From: O2-02-FULL-42-9 sp038043025
GTDB lineage: Bacteria > Pseudomonadota > Gammaproteobacteria > UBA12402
Direction of reading: 5' to 3'
Assembly (NCBI GenBank): GCA_038043025.1
Contig: JBBTCW010000038.1
Coordinates: forward strand, 1 to 14,394
Length of the DNA: 14,394 nt
The position numbers and the translations under genes are program-made. Position 1 is the first letter of the stretch. The number at the start of each line of letters is the position of its first letter. Of the stretch, positions 1-7,430 are shown piece after piece. A model generated the notes under the pieces. The model saw only the letters and a list, made by a program, of their open reading frames with translations, was not told the origin of the DNA and ran no database searches.

Positions 1-189
1 CGCCTAAATCGCTATTATGGGCGAGTTTTCACCAGCCCACCTCTGAGCTGAGGATCGTATAAAGAATACCTGCTTACTTTTGAGCTGGGGATCTCGTCAA
101 AAACTGACCATATTTTCATCATCGCAGGTGACAAATCAGTCTAATTTGCTTACACTCGCGATCAGTCAATTAAGTATATCAGGTGATTC
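1..189. other. Non-coding region upstream of murC
   Basis: No convincing coding sequence is visible here. All three forward frames entering from the left edge stop within about 60 bases, so at most the last codons of an upstream gene (murG or ftsW would be usual) could be present, and I cannot recognise them. The stretch holds a direct repeat, TGAGCTGAGGATC at 44-56 and TGAGCTGGGGATC at 81-93 (12 of 13 identical). A further CTCTGAGCTGAG copy lies at 41-52 and again far away at 9671-9682. No clear sigma70 promoter was found. The ribosome binding site for murC (AGGTGA, 181-186) ends the region. Confidence 0.5.
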
Positions 190-1611
190 ATGGAAGCGTA
201 TAAATCAGGAATGCCTCTCATGCGGCGTGTGCGTCATATTCATTTTGTGGGTATTGGCGGTATTGGCATGAGCGGTATTGCGGAAATACTCGTGCGCGAA
301 GGTTATGAGATAACGGGTTCTGATTTAAACGACACGCCGATTACGCAACACTTAAAACAGTTGGGTGTACGAATTTATCAAGGTCATCGTGCGGATTTTG
401 TGCGTGATGCCGATGTGGTTGTGATTTCGTCAGCGATTCAATCCAATAATATTGAAATAATTACTGCGCGAGAGTGTCGTATTCCCATTGTCCCGCGTGC
501 GCAAATGTTAGCAGAGTTGATGCGATTTCGTTATGGTATCGCGGTGGCAGGTACGCATGGCAAAACAACGACGACCAGTTTGTTGGCGGCGCTTTTGGCC
601 CAAGCAAAATTGGATCCAACCTTTGTGATTGGCGGTCGGGTGAATAGCATGGGGACGAATGCGTATTTGGGTTCAGGGCAACATTTGGTGGTTGAGGCGG
701 ACGAAAGTGATGCATCGTTTTTGCATTTGCATCCCATGATTGCAGTCGTTACCAATATTGATGCCGATCATATGGGTACGTATAACAATGATTTTGACTG
801 CTTAAAACAAGCATTTTTGGATTTTTTACATCAGTTGCCATTTTATGGATTGAGCGTTTTATGCCTGGATGATCTTGTGGTCAAACAATTGATCCCAAAA
901 ATTAGTCGGCCGATATTAACGTATGGGGTGAGTGAAGAAGCGGATGTGCGCGCCATTAATTTTTATCAAAAGGGAACACAAGTCTTTTTTGATGTGGTGC
1001 GTGAAAATCATGCGCAAAATTTAAAAATTCAGTTGAATTTGCCCGGCCAACATAACATGTTAAATGCGTTGGCGGCGATTACGATTGCGACAGAATTGGG
1101 CATCTCTGATGAAGACATTGCATGTGCGTTAAAACAATTTCAAGGCGTTAATCGACGTTTTCAATTATTAGGCGAACATCAATTTGATTCAAAAACCGCG
1201 CTAGTGATTGATGATTACGGTCATCATCCCAAAGAAATTATGGCGACTTATCAAGCGGCAAAAAATAGCTGGCCAGATCGTCGTATTGTGATGGTATTTC
1301 AGCCGCATCGTTATTCGCGTACGCGTGATTTAATGGATGAGTTTGCGCAAGTTTTATCGGATGTAGATGCGTTAATTATGTTAGACGTTTATGCGGCAAG
1401 CGAAACTGAGATTCCGGGCGCTGATGCGGATACATTGTGTGAGCGTATTCGTGCAAAAGGCAAAGTGAACCCGGTGCTCGCATCAGATAAATCAAAATTA
1501 TATGATATCTTGTGCGATGTGATTAAAAACAATGATGTTTTGATTTCGCAAGGTGCCGGTGATGTGAGTGCGACCATAAAAAATCTATTAAAGAAAACTG
1601 ATGATGTCTAA
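190..1611 (+). CDS. murC: UDP-N-acetylmuramate--L-alanine ligase MurC
   Basis: MurC is the cytoplasmic ATP-dependent ligase that adds L-alanine to UDP-MurNAc, the first amino acid of the peptidoglycan stem peptide. The protein has 473 aa, close to the family norm. The N-terminal Rossmann-like domain opens with HIHFVGIGGIGMSGIAE (residues 17-32) and GSDL. The central ATP domain has the Mur ligase P-loop GTHGKTTTT (121-129) and the EADESDASFLHLHP block, followed by TNIDADHM. The C-terminal domain has DDYGHHP and FQPHRYSRTRDL. The start at 190 is preceded by AGGTGA at 181-186, a strong site at short spacing. An ATG at 220, giving MRRVRHIHF and served by AGGA at 207-210, is a credible alternative. 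The end overlaps the start of murB, implying translational coupling. Identity is very secure; only the start is uncertain. Confidence 0.97.
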   Translation: MEAYKSGMPLMRRVRHIHFVGIGGIGMSGIAEILVREGYEITGSDLNDTPITQHLKQLGVRIYQGHRADFVRDADVVVISSAIQSNNIEIITARECRIPIVPRAQMLAELMRFRYGIAVAGTHGKTTTTSLLAALLAQAKLDPTFVIGGRVNSMGTNAYLGSGQHLVVEADESDASFLHLHPMIAVVTNIDADHMGTYNNDFDCLKQAFLDFLHQLPFYGLSVLCLDDLVVKQLIPKISRPILTYGVSEEADVRAINFYQKGTQVFFDVVRENHAQNLKIQLNLPGQHNMLNALAAITIATELGISDEDIACALKQFQGVNRRFQLLGEHQFDSKTALVIDDYGHHPKEIMATYQAAKNSWPDRRIVMVFQPHRYSRTRDLMDEFAQVLSDVDALIMLDVYAASETEIPGADADTLCERIRAKGKVNPVLASDKSKLYDILCDVIKNNDVLISQGAGDVSATIKNLLKKTDDV

Positions 1612-2488
1612 TTTCTTGAGTCTCAAAGGCCAGTTCTCAGAAAATACTGTGTTAGCGCCCTACACCTCGTGGAAAATTGGCGGTCCTGCAAAAATTCTTT
1701 TTCAGCCGGCAACGGTTGAGGATCTTTCTCATTTTTTGTTGATGTTACCGAAAGAAGAACCCATTATATTTTTAGGTGCGGGTACTAATATATTGGTGCG
1801 TGACGCGGGATTTAATGGTGCGATTGTTATAATAAAAAATAATTTAGATGATTTAAAATTTGATAACTTGCGCGGTATGATTTACGCGCAAGCCGGAGTG
1901 CTCAGCGCACAATTATCGCGATTTGCGGCCGAGAATGCATTAACGGGATTTGAGTTTTTAATTGGTATTCCGGGTACAGTCGGTGGCGCATTGACGATGA
2001 ACGCGGGGGCATACACGCAAGAGACTTGGAATCATATTGTTGAATTAGAATCCATCGATCGTGACGGACAAATACATCATCGAAAACCAACAGAGTATGA
2101 AATCGGTTATCGTCATGTCAACATGCCCGCTGACGAATGGTTTGTTGGTGCGCGTTGGAAGTTGCCGCCAGGCGATCGTGAGACAAGTTTGCAACAGATG
2201 CACGAGATGCTGAAAAAACGACAAGAAAAGCATCCATTAAAATTACCCAATGCTGGATCGGTGTTTCGTAATCCGCCCAATCAAAGTGCCGCCAAATTAA
2301 TTACCGAGAGCAATTTAAAAGGTTATCGTGTGGGAGATGCGCAAGTTTCTGAACAACATGCCAATTTCATTGTCAATCTCGGCAAGGCTACCTCCGCCGA
2401 TGTCGAAAGTGTCATTGCGCATATCCAAAAAACCGTCGAGAGAGATAGCGGCGTCCGCCTTCAGATGGAAGTGCAGATTATTGGTTAA
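1601..2488 (+). CDS. murB: UDP-N-acetylenolpyruvoylglucosamine reductase MurB (type II)
   Basis: MurB is the FAD- and NADPH-dependent cytoplasmic reductase that converts UDP-GlcNAc-enolpyruvate to UDP-MurNAc, the substrate of MurC. At 295 aa it is the shorter type II form rather than the roughly 340-aa enterobacterial type I. The FAD-binding part carries FLGAGTNILVRDAGF (57-71) and GIPGTVGGALTMNAGAY (122-138). The active site residues are visible as R171 in YRH, S220 in NAGSVFRNP (proton donor) and E290 near the C-terminus. VSEQHANFIVN is the usual late signature. It overlaps the murC stop by 11 bases. Two consecutive ATGs (1601 and 1604) are possible starts. Its stop codon lies inside the first copy of a 20-bp direct repeat that belongs to the promoter of the next gene. 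The ddl gene expected next is absent. Confidence 0.97.
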   Translation: MMSNFLSLKGQFSENTVLAPYTSWKIGGPAKILFQPATVEDLSHFLLMLPKEEPIIFLGAGTNILVRDAGFNGAIVIIKNNLDDLKFDNLRGMIYAQAGVLSAQLSRFAAENALTGFEFLIGIPGTVGGALTMNAGAYTQETWNHIVELESIDRDGQIHHRKPTEYEIGYRHVNMPADEWFVGARWKLPPGDRETSLQQMHEMLKKRQEKHPLKLPNAGSVFRNPPNQSAAKLITESNLKGYRVGDAQVSEQHANFIVNLGKATSADVESVIAHIQKTVERDSGVRLQMEVQIIG

Positions 2489-2535
2489 TCTAAAATATTT
2501 GACAAAACGACCATGTTAATCTATAATATTTGACA
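2485..2535 (+). promoter_or_regulatory. Consensus sigma70 promoter inside a 20-bp direct repeat, upstream of the fic gene
   Basis: A -35 box TTGACA at 2499-2504 and a -10 box TATAAT at 2522-2527 are separated by exactly 17 bases, a perfect consensus. The sequence TTAATCTAAAATATTTGACA at 2485-2504 recurs as TTAATCTATAATATTTGACA at 2516-2535, 19 of 20 identical with a 31-bp period, about three helical turns. The first copy covers the -35 box and the murB stop codon. The second covers the -10 box and the likely start site. This is the layout expected of operators for a repressor that occludes RNA polymerase. The ribosome binding site AGGA (2549-2552) lies 7 bases before the ATG at 2560. Confidence 0.75.
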
Positions 2536-2559
2536 TATTTGTTAAATTAGGATGACTTA

Positions 2560-4023
2560 ATGGAAAAAAAATTACAATCTGATTGGGGTGAGATTGTCTT
2601 TGGTTCCTCAGATAGTGCCAAATCTCAGGCGATACGACGTGCTTTGCAAGCAAAAAAACTTCGTAAACTTGCCCCTCGATTATATTCCACTAATCTTGAA
2701 GATACGCCCGAGAGCATTATTAGACGCAATCAATATCTGATACTCGGGGAGCTATTTCCAGGAGCTATTTTGAGTCATCGTACCGCTTTTGAAGGAGGAT
2801 CGGCTCGAGAAGGTTTTATCGTGCTCACCTATAAATACACTAAAAAAATAATCCTGCCGGGATTAATCATTCGATTGCTAGCAGGAACAGGGGCACAAAC
2901 TGGCGATACCCCCTTTATGGGGAAACTATTTATTGCATCGCGTGCGCGTGCCTTATTAGAAAACTTACAACCCAGCCGTGGTCGGCTAGCAAAGTCATTA
3001 CCACGTGTTACGCTTGAAGAACATCTTGATAAGATTTGTCGTATTCATGGTACAGAAGAATTAAATCATATTCGTGATGAGGCAAGACAACTTGCCCCCA
3101 AATTAAACTTGGAAGAAGAATTTAAATTGTTGGATAAATTGATAGGAGCTATTTTCAATACACAATCAATGCATTTGCAATCACGTAGTGCGAAAGCGAG
3201 AGCGCAAGGGAGGCCGTATGATACCGTGCGCATCGAATTATTTGCAGAACTTGTAACAAAACTCACACATGCTGTGTTACCCACACGGCTTGATAACAAT
3301 CAGCAAACTCAAACATTGCAGCATTTGGCATTTTTTGAATCTTATTTTTCTAATTACATTGAAGGTACTGAATTTGCAGTTGAAGAAGCCGCCGATATTG
3401 TATTTCACCATAAAATAATACCTAACCGTCCTGAAGATGCCCATGATGTCATCGGTACTTACATGATTGTGAGCAACGTTCACGAGATGAAGAAGGTTCC
3501 TTCTTCATCGTCGCAATTAATTCAATTACTGCAACATCGACATCATGAACTCATCTCGGTACGACACGATAAACATCCAGGTGAATTTAAGCAAATAAGC
3601 AATAGAGCCGGAAACACTGTTTTTGTTCGCCCCGATCTTGTTCGAGGCACGTTAGAACAGGCTTATGCTCTTTATGAATCATTGGCACGAGGCATTAAGC
3701 GTTCCATTTTTATGATGTTTGTGATTTCTGAAATTCACCCCTTTGATGATGGTAATGGAAGAATAGCGCGCATTATGATGAATGCTGAATTAGTATCAGC
3801 ACAGGAATGTCGTATTATTATTCCGACCGTTTATCGAGATGATTATTTGTTGGCGTTACGCCACTTGTCTCGTTCTCGAAACCCAGACGCGTACATAAAA
3901 ATGTTAGTGCGAGCCCAAGAATTTACGGCAAGCATTGACTTTAGTAGCTACGAAAAAGCATTACAGCAGCTGCGGCAGGCAAATGCGTTTATGCAATCGT
4001 TTGAGGGGAAGCTTATATTTTAA
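2560..4023 (+). CDS. AbiEi-like winged-helix/Fic domain fusion protein
   Basis: A 487-aa protein with two parts. Residues about 20-150 resemble the AbiEi antitoxin-type winged-helix region: an AIRRALQAKKLRKLAPRLY block, then RNQYLILGELFPGAILSHRTAF and a GDTPFM segment. The C-terminal half is a Fic domain with a complete catalytic motif HPFDDGNGRIAR (H393-R404), whose histidine normally catalyses transfer of AMP to target hydroxyls. An inhibitory-helix motif SNYIEG (S264-G269, pattern S/TxxxEG/N) precedes it, so this is a class II, self-inhibited Fic protein. There is no signal peptide or membrane segment, so it is probably cytoplasmic. It has its own strong promoter and is convergent with the following ATPase gene. 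The target protein is unknown. The N-terminal domain may bind the repeats in its own promoter (inference). The Fic assignment is secure, the AbiEi-like assignment fairly so. Confidence 0.92.
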   Translation: MEKKLQSDWGEIVFGSSDSAKSQAIRRALQAKKLRKLAPRLYSTNLEDTPESIIRRNQYLILGELFPGAILSHRTAFEGGSAREGFIVLTYKYTKKIILPGLIIRLLAGTGAQTGDTPFMGKLFIASRARALLENLQPSRGRLAKSLPRVTLEEHLDKICRIHGTEELNHIRDEARQLAPKLNLEEEFKLLDKLIGAIFNTQSMHLQSRSAKARAQGRPYDTVRIELFAELVTKLTHAVLPTRLDNNQQTQTLQHLAFFESYFSNYIEGTEFAVEEAADIVFHHKIIPNRPEDAHDVIGTYMIVSNVHEMKKVPSSSSQLIQLLQHRHHELISVRHDKHPGEFKQISNRAGNTVFVRPDLVRGTLEQAYALYESLARGIKRSIFMMFVISEIHPFDDGNGRIARIMMNAELVSAQECRIIIPTVYRDDYLLALRHLSRSRNPDAYIKMLVRAQEFTASIDFSSYEKALQQLRQANAFMQSFEGKLIF

Positions 4024-4057
4024 ATGATGTATTGGTTTCGACAAAAAGTTTTGATTT

Positions 4058-5200
4058 TTAGAGAATTTCCCCATCCCACAATCGTTTTATAAAATCTTCC
4101 CAAGGCAGAATACAAATTCCGTCTTGTTTAAGCGCGATGGGATCTTGAGAAATCAGGTAATATTTTTCTAATTTTTTTTCTTCCATTAGAGATTTTACTC
4201 CTTTTAAATGTTTAGATGAAACTTTTTTTGTGGCTTTTACTTCTATAGCGATTTGATTTCCGATAATGAAGTCTACCTCGTGCCCGCTTGCGGTTCGCCA
4301 AAAGTTCAAGGGCAGTCTTTTTCGGGTATAACTTATATAGGCACGAAGTTCCATTGCGATAAAATGTTCGAACGATTGCCCAAATAAATCTGTTTGCTCT
4401 GGTATAGCAGAGATTTGTGCTAACCTATTTTTAACGCCCGTATCAAAATAATAAAAGCGTGCGGTGGCTATCGCCTTTCGTTTAACGGAATGTTGCCAAG
4501 GCAAGACTAAAAAACCTAAAAAAGTATCTTCTAAAATTTGATAATATTCGCGTAAGGTAGCGCCGCTAACGCCTGCATCATTTGCAATAGAGCTGAAGTT
4601 TAAAGTTGTTCCACTTGTTAAGGCGGATAATTGTAAAAAACGACTAAAAGCAGGTAATTTTTGCACTAAGGCTTCGGCTTTTATTTCTTCTTCCAGATAG
4701 GTATGCACATAGGCATCTAAATCTTCTGCAGGTTCCTCGCTGAGTGCAATCATCGGTAAACCACCGAATTGCAAGTAACGGGATAAATTAAAATTTGATA
4801 ATTCGTGATAAGTTAAAGGATATAGCTCCGCTTGACGTGCACGCCCTGCTAATAAATTTACGCCTTGGTGTTTTAATTTCCGTGCACTACTACCCGTTAA
4901 TAAAAAGCGAATTTGTTTGTTTTCAATCAGTCGATGGACTTCATTTAAAAGTTCTGGTACACGTTGTATTTCATCAATGACAACAAATGGTTTTTTATCA
5001 AGTTCAATCATTGATTCGAGTTGACTGGCATTATTCATCAGCTTCATATATGTTTCTGAGTGTAATAAATCGATGATAAGCGCTTGATTGCCTAAGTCAT
5101 GTTTAAGTAAAGAAGATTTGCCGGTGCCTCTTGGCCCAAATAAAAAGTGGGATTTTTTGCTAACCAATTGTTTTATATTGAGAATTCTATTAATAAACAT
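4058..5200 (-). CDS. AAA_14/DUF4143 family ATPase
   Basis: A 380-aa protein of the widespread ATP-binding family that pairs an AAA_14 domain with a C-terminal DUF4143 domain. Walker A is GPRGTGKSS (residues 22-30) and Walker B is FVVIDEIQ (72-79). LLTGSSARKL (100-109) fits sensor 1. A winged-helix-like middle (about 198-225, SSIANDAGVSGATLREYYQ) follows. The C-terminal part has HEVDFIIGNQIAIEVKA, where D310, E320 and K322 fit a PD-(D/E)xK nuclease-like core. The biochemical role of the family is poorly defined; members are common in accessory and mobile regions of bacteria and archaea. It is encoded against the direction of the dcw genes, ends 34 bp from the fic stop, and is divergent from ftsQ. 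A strong ribosome site (GAGGT, 5207-5211 on the reverse strand) fixes the start. Confidence 0.9.
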   Translation of the reverse strand: MFINRILNIKQLVSKKSHFLFGPRGTGKSSLLKHDLGNQALIIDLLHSETYMKLMNNASQLESMIELDKKPFVVIDEIQRVPELLNEVHRLIENKQIRFLLTGSSARKLKHQGVNLLAGRARQAELYPLTYHELSNFNLSRYLQFGGLPMIALSEEPAEDLDAYVHTYLEEEIKAEALVQKLPAFSRFLQLSALTSGTTLNFSSIANDAGVSGATLREYYQILEDTFLGFLVLPWQHSVKRKAIATARFYYFDTGVKNRLAQISAIPEQTDLFGQSFEHFIAMELRAYISYTRKRLPLNFWRTASGHEVDFIIGNQIAIEVKATKKVSSKHLKGVKSLMEEKKLEKYYLISQDPIALKQDGICILPWEDFIKRLWDGEIL

Positions 5201-5227
5201 GAAATTACCTCATAAGTTCGAACCATC

Positions 5228-5272
5228 ACTTTAGATTTTAGCATAAAATTTAAAGTTTTACTTTAGATTTTA
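5228..5272 (-). promoter_or_regulatory. Triple 13-bp operator-like array with extended -10 promoter for the ATPase gene
   Basis: Three 13-bp sites lie exactly 16 bp apart. ACTTTAGATTTTA occurs at 5228-5240 and again at 5260-5272. Between them, at 5244-5256, is TAAAATTTAAAGT, the inverted form with one mismatch. Each neighbouring pair therefore forms a palindrome with a 3-bp spacer. Read on the reverse strand, TGCTAAAAT at 5243-5235 is an extended -10 element lying partly inside one copy, so transcription would start near 5228, ahead of the ribosome site. No good -35 is seen. The array also lies next to the ftsQ promoter region and could influence both directions. Confidence 0.55.
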
Positions 5273-5347
5273 TGAGCGAACTGTATGCATCCCCTTTATA
5301 ATGCAGTATAATAATCTTTTGTCTTTGTTTGGTGGAATAGAGAGCTG
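5273..5347 (+). promoter_or_regulatory. Putative ftsQ promoter region
   Basis: Because the cassette cuts ftsQ off from murB, ftsQ needs a local promoter or one inside the ATPase gene. Two exact TATAAT hexamers occur at 5297-5302 and 5307-5312, 36 to 50 bases before the ATG at 5348. Neither has a convincing -35 box at 16-18 bases, so the assignment is weak. A purine-rich AGAG about 4 bases before the ATG is the likely ribosome site. Confidence 0.3.
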
Positions 5348-6073
5348 ATGTCAAAACAGGAAGTGCAAAAGGAAGCCCCGCAATCAACGGGATATAGTAC
5401 CTGGATGGTGTTTTTCTTGGTGATTTTGGCATTGGGCGCGGGCGCGTTGTTTGTGGCGCGCAAAGAGCGTGCGTTTCCAATCGAATCGGTGATTATTCGT
5501 GGGGAAGTGAATCCGACTGATCAAGCACAGATGCAGAAAATTTTAAAGCCTGCGGTTGAAAATGGATTTTTTAACTTAAAGCTACAAAAAATGCAGGCTT
5601 CTGTTCAGAATTTATCCGATATTTCTCAGGCTGAAGTACGTCGTATTTGGCCTGCTACTGTGTTGATTAATGTTTCTGCTCAGAAACCCGTTGCACGTTT
5701 TGGCAATAATAGCTTGATCAATGCGTATGGCGAAATTTTTCAAGTGAGTTTATCACAAGAAGAGGTTAAAAAACTGCCAAAATTTTTTGGTGATGCGACC
5801 TCTACGGTTCAAATGTTAAGTTATTACCAGCAGATCAGTGATGTTCTGAAACCGCTTAATATGCAGGTAATAGCGGTTGAAAGTGATCCAGGACAGTTTT
5901 TATCGGTTACATTAGATAGTGGGGTGACATTAAAATTAGGTCGTGACAATGTTTTGGATCGAGTGGAACGTTTTGTTAAAGTATATCCAAAAGTATTTGC
6001 GACAAACGCTAGGCGCGCGCAAGAAGTCGATTTACAATATCAGAATGGTATGGCAGTGAAATGGTCATCTTAA
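5348..6073 (+). CDS. ftsQ: Cell division protein FtsQ
   Basis: FtsQ is a bitopic inner-membrane protein that links early divisome parts to the FtsB-FtsL and FtsWI peptidoglycan synthesis complex. The 241-aa protein has a short cytoplasmic N-terminus, one membrane helix at about residues 18-37 (WMVFFLVILALGAGALFVA), then a periplasmic POTRA domain beginning FPIESVIIRGE (43-53). VRRIWPATVLINVSAQKP (97-114) is the typical POTRA end. The C-terminal beta domain ends DLQYQNGMAVKW, a common FtsQ tail. It is slightly shorter than E. coli FtsQ (276 aa). It leads the ftsQ-ftsA-ftsZ block, with 13 bp to ftsA. Unusually, its upstream neighbour is the divergent ATPase gene rather than ddl. Confidence 0.95.
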   Translation: MSKQEVQKEAPQSTGYSTWMVFFLVILALGAGALFVARKERAFPIESVIIRGEVNPTDQAQMQKILKPAVENGFFNLKLQKMQASVQNLSDISQAEVRRIWPATVLINVSAQKPVARFGNNSLINAYGEIFQVSLSQEEVKKLPKFFGDATSTVQMLSYYQQISDVLKPLNMQVIAVESDPGQFLSVTLDSGVTLKLGRDNVLDRVERFVKVYPKVFATNARRAQEVDLQYQNGMAVKWSS

Positions 6074-6086
6074 TGGGGAGCGAGAT

Positions 6087-7331
6087 ATGACGAAAAAAAA
6101 ACAACCTGAGAAAAATTTATTTGTCGGGTTAGACATCGGAACGTCAAAGGTTGCAGCGATCGTTGGAGAAGTCTCGTCCGATGGTAATGTGCATGTGATC
6201 GGTGTTGGCTCCACGCCGTCGCATGGATTAAAGCGTGGCGTGGTTGTGAATATTGATTCAACGATGCAGTCTATTCGACGTGCGCTCGAAGAAGCTGAAC
6301 TGATGGCCGGTTGTCAAATTCATTCTGTATATACCGGCGTTGCGGGCAGTCATATTCGTAGTTTAAATTCGCATGGTATTGTAGCCATTCGTGATCAAGA
6401 AGTAACGCAAGCCGACATTGATCGTGTGATTGATGCGGCACGTGCCGTGGCCATTCCCGCTGATCAAAAGATTTTACATATTTTACCACAAGAATTTATT
6501 GTGAATAATCAAGGTGGCATTCGCGATCCTATTGGGATGTCGGGTGTTCGTTTAGAGGCAAAAGTACATATTATTACGGGGGCGGTGAGTGCCGCTCAAA
6601 ACATCGTAAAATGTGTGCGTCAATGTGGATTAGAAGTAACGGATGTTATACTAGAGCAATTGGCGTCTAGTTATGCAGTGCTTTCCGATGATGAAAAAGA
6701 GTTAGGTGTTTGCTTAGTGGATATCGGTGGTGGAACAACGGATATTGCGATTTTTGTGGATGGCGCCATTCGCCATACAGCCGTTATTCCCATTGCTGGC
6801 GATCAGGTGACTAATGATATTGCGATTGCATTGCGTACGCCGACTCAAAATGCAGAAGATATCAAGCAGGCACATGGTTATGCCATGGTTGAGTTAGCGG
6901 ATGAGTCAGAAGTTTTTGAAGTGGCGAGTGTCGGCAATCGTGCCGGCCGCCAGTTTTCTCGTCGGGCGTTAGCCGAAATCTGTGAGCCGCGATACGAAGA
7001 ATTATTAACCTTAGTGCGCAATGAAATTCGTCGTAGCGGTTTTGAAGATTTAGTGGCTGCTGGCGTTGTGCTAACCGGCGGAGCTGCATTGATGCCGGGT
7101 GTGTTGGAGCTGGGCGAACAGGTTTTTGAATCACCGGTGCGTTTAGGGATGCCAGAACAGGTGAGTGGGCTCGTTGATGTGGTGAAAAATCCAAAATATG
7201 CGACAGGCATAGGGTTATTATTGTATGGCTATCAACAACAACATGAAGGGGGCCATGAAACCGTGCGTTATGAAGGGAGCTCAGAAGGGCTATTTTCTCG
7301 TATGAAAAATTGGGTAACCTGTAGTTTTTAG
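6087..7331 (+). CDS. ftsA: Cell division protein FtsA
   Basis: FtsA is the actin-fold ATPase that anchors FtsZ filaments to the inner membrane and helps recruit later divisome proteins. At 414 aa it matches the family (E. coli 420). The phosphate-1 motif GLDIGTSK is at 14-21, phosphate-2 VDIGGGTTD at 211-219, and the adenosine motif VVLTGGAALMPGV at 327-339. The C-terminal membrane-targeting amphipathic helix is present as GLFSRMKNWVTCSF (401-414). GGGAG just after the ftsQ stop serves as ribosome site, and the 13-bp gap indicates one transcript with ftsQ. A 99-bp gap with a long hairpin follows before ftsZ. Confidence 0.98.
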   Translation: MTKKKQPEKNLFVGLDIGTSKVAAIVGEVSSDGNVHVIGVGSTPSHGLKRGVVVNIDSTMQSIRRALEEAELMAGCQIHSVYTGVAGSHIRSLNSHGIVAIRDQEVTQADIDRVIDAARAVAIPADQKILHILPQEFIVNNQGGIRDPIGMSGVRLEAKVHIITGAVSAAQNIVKCVRQCGLEVTDVILEQLASSYAVLSDDEKELGVCLVDIGGGTTDIAIFVDGAIRHTAVIPIAGDQVTNDIAIALRTPTQNAEDIKQAHGYAMVELADESEVFEVASVGNRAGRQFSRRALAEICEPRYEELLTLVRNEIRRSGFEDLVAAGVVLTGGAALMPGVLELGEQVFESPVRLGMPEQVSGLVDVVKNPKYATGIGLLLYGYQQQHEGGHETVRYEGSSEGLFSRMKNWVTCSF

Positions 7332-7339
7332 CTGAGCAA

Positions 7340-7374
7340 AATATTGTGACAGGGGCTTTCTTCTGTCAAATATT
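7340..7374 (+). promoter_or_regulatory. Inverted repeat in the ftsA-ftsZ gap
   Basis: AATATTGTGACAG at 7340-7352 pairs with CTGTCAAATATT at 7363-7374. All 12 positions match if one G (7346) bulges, leaving a 10-base loop. It has no downstream T run, so it is not a standard terminator. It could be an operator, an mRNA structure separating ftsA from ftsZ expression levels, or both. The right arm contains TGTCAAATATT, the exact reverse complement of the AATATTTGACA present twice at the fic promoter. Possible -10 elements (TATAGT, 7380-7385) follow, but no clear -35 exists. Confidence 0.5.
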
Positions 7375-7430
7375 CTGGTTATAGTAATAAGATATGGTTC
7401 ATTAAATGGATTAATTGAGGGCTTGGTACA

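Noticed and set aside
64..73. GAATACCTGC shared with 13224-13233
   Set aside because: A single 10-mer with no shared flanks; it could easily occur by chance.
80..271. Short reading frame overlapping the murC start
   Set aside because: It is out of frame with murC, has no ribosome site and no recognisable domain, and runs into the conserved MurC N-terminus.
6862..7210. Two overlapping 110-aa reverse-strand reading frames
   Set aside because: They lie entirely within ftsA, have low-complexity composition and no ribosome site. They are shadows of the ftsA coding strand.
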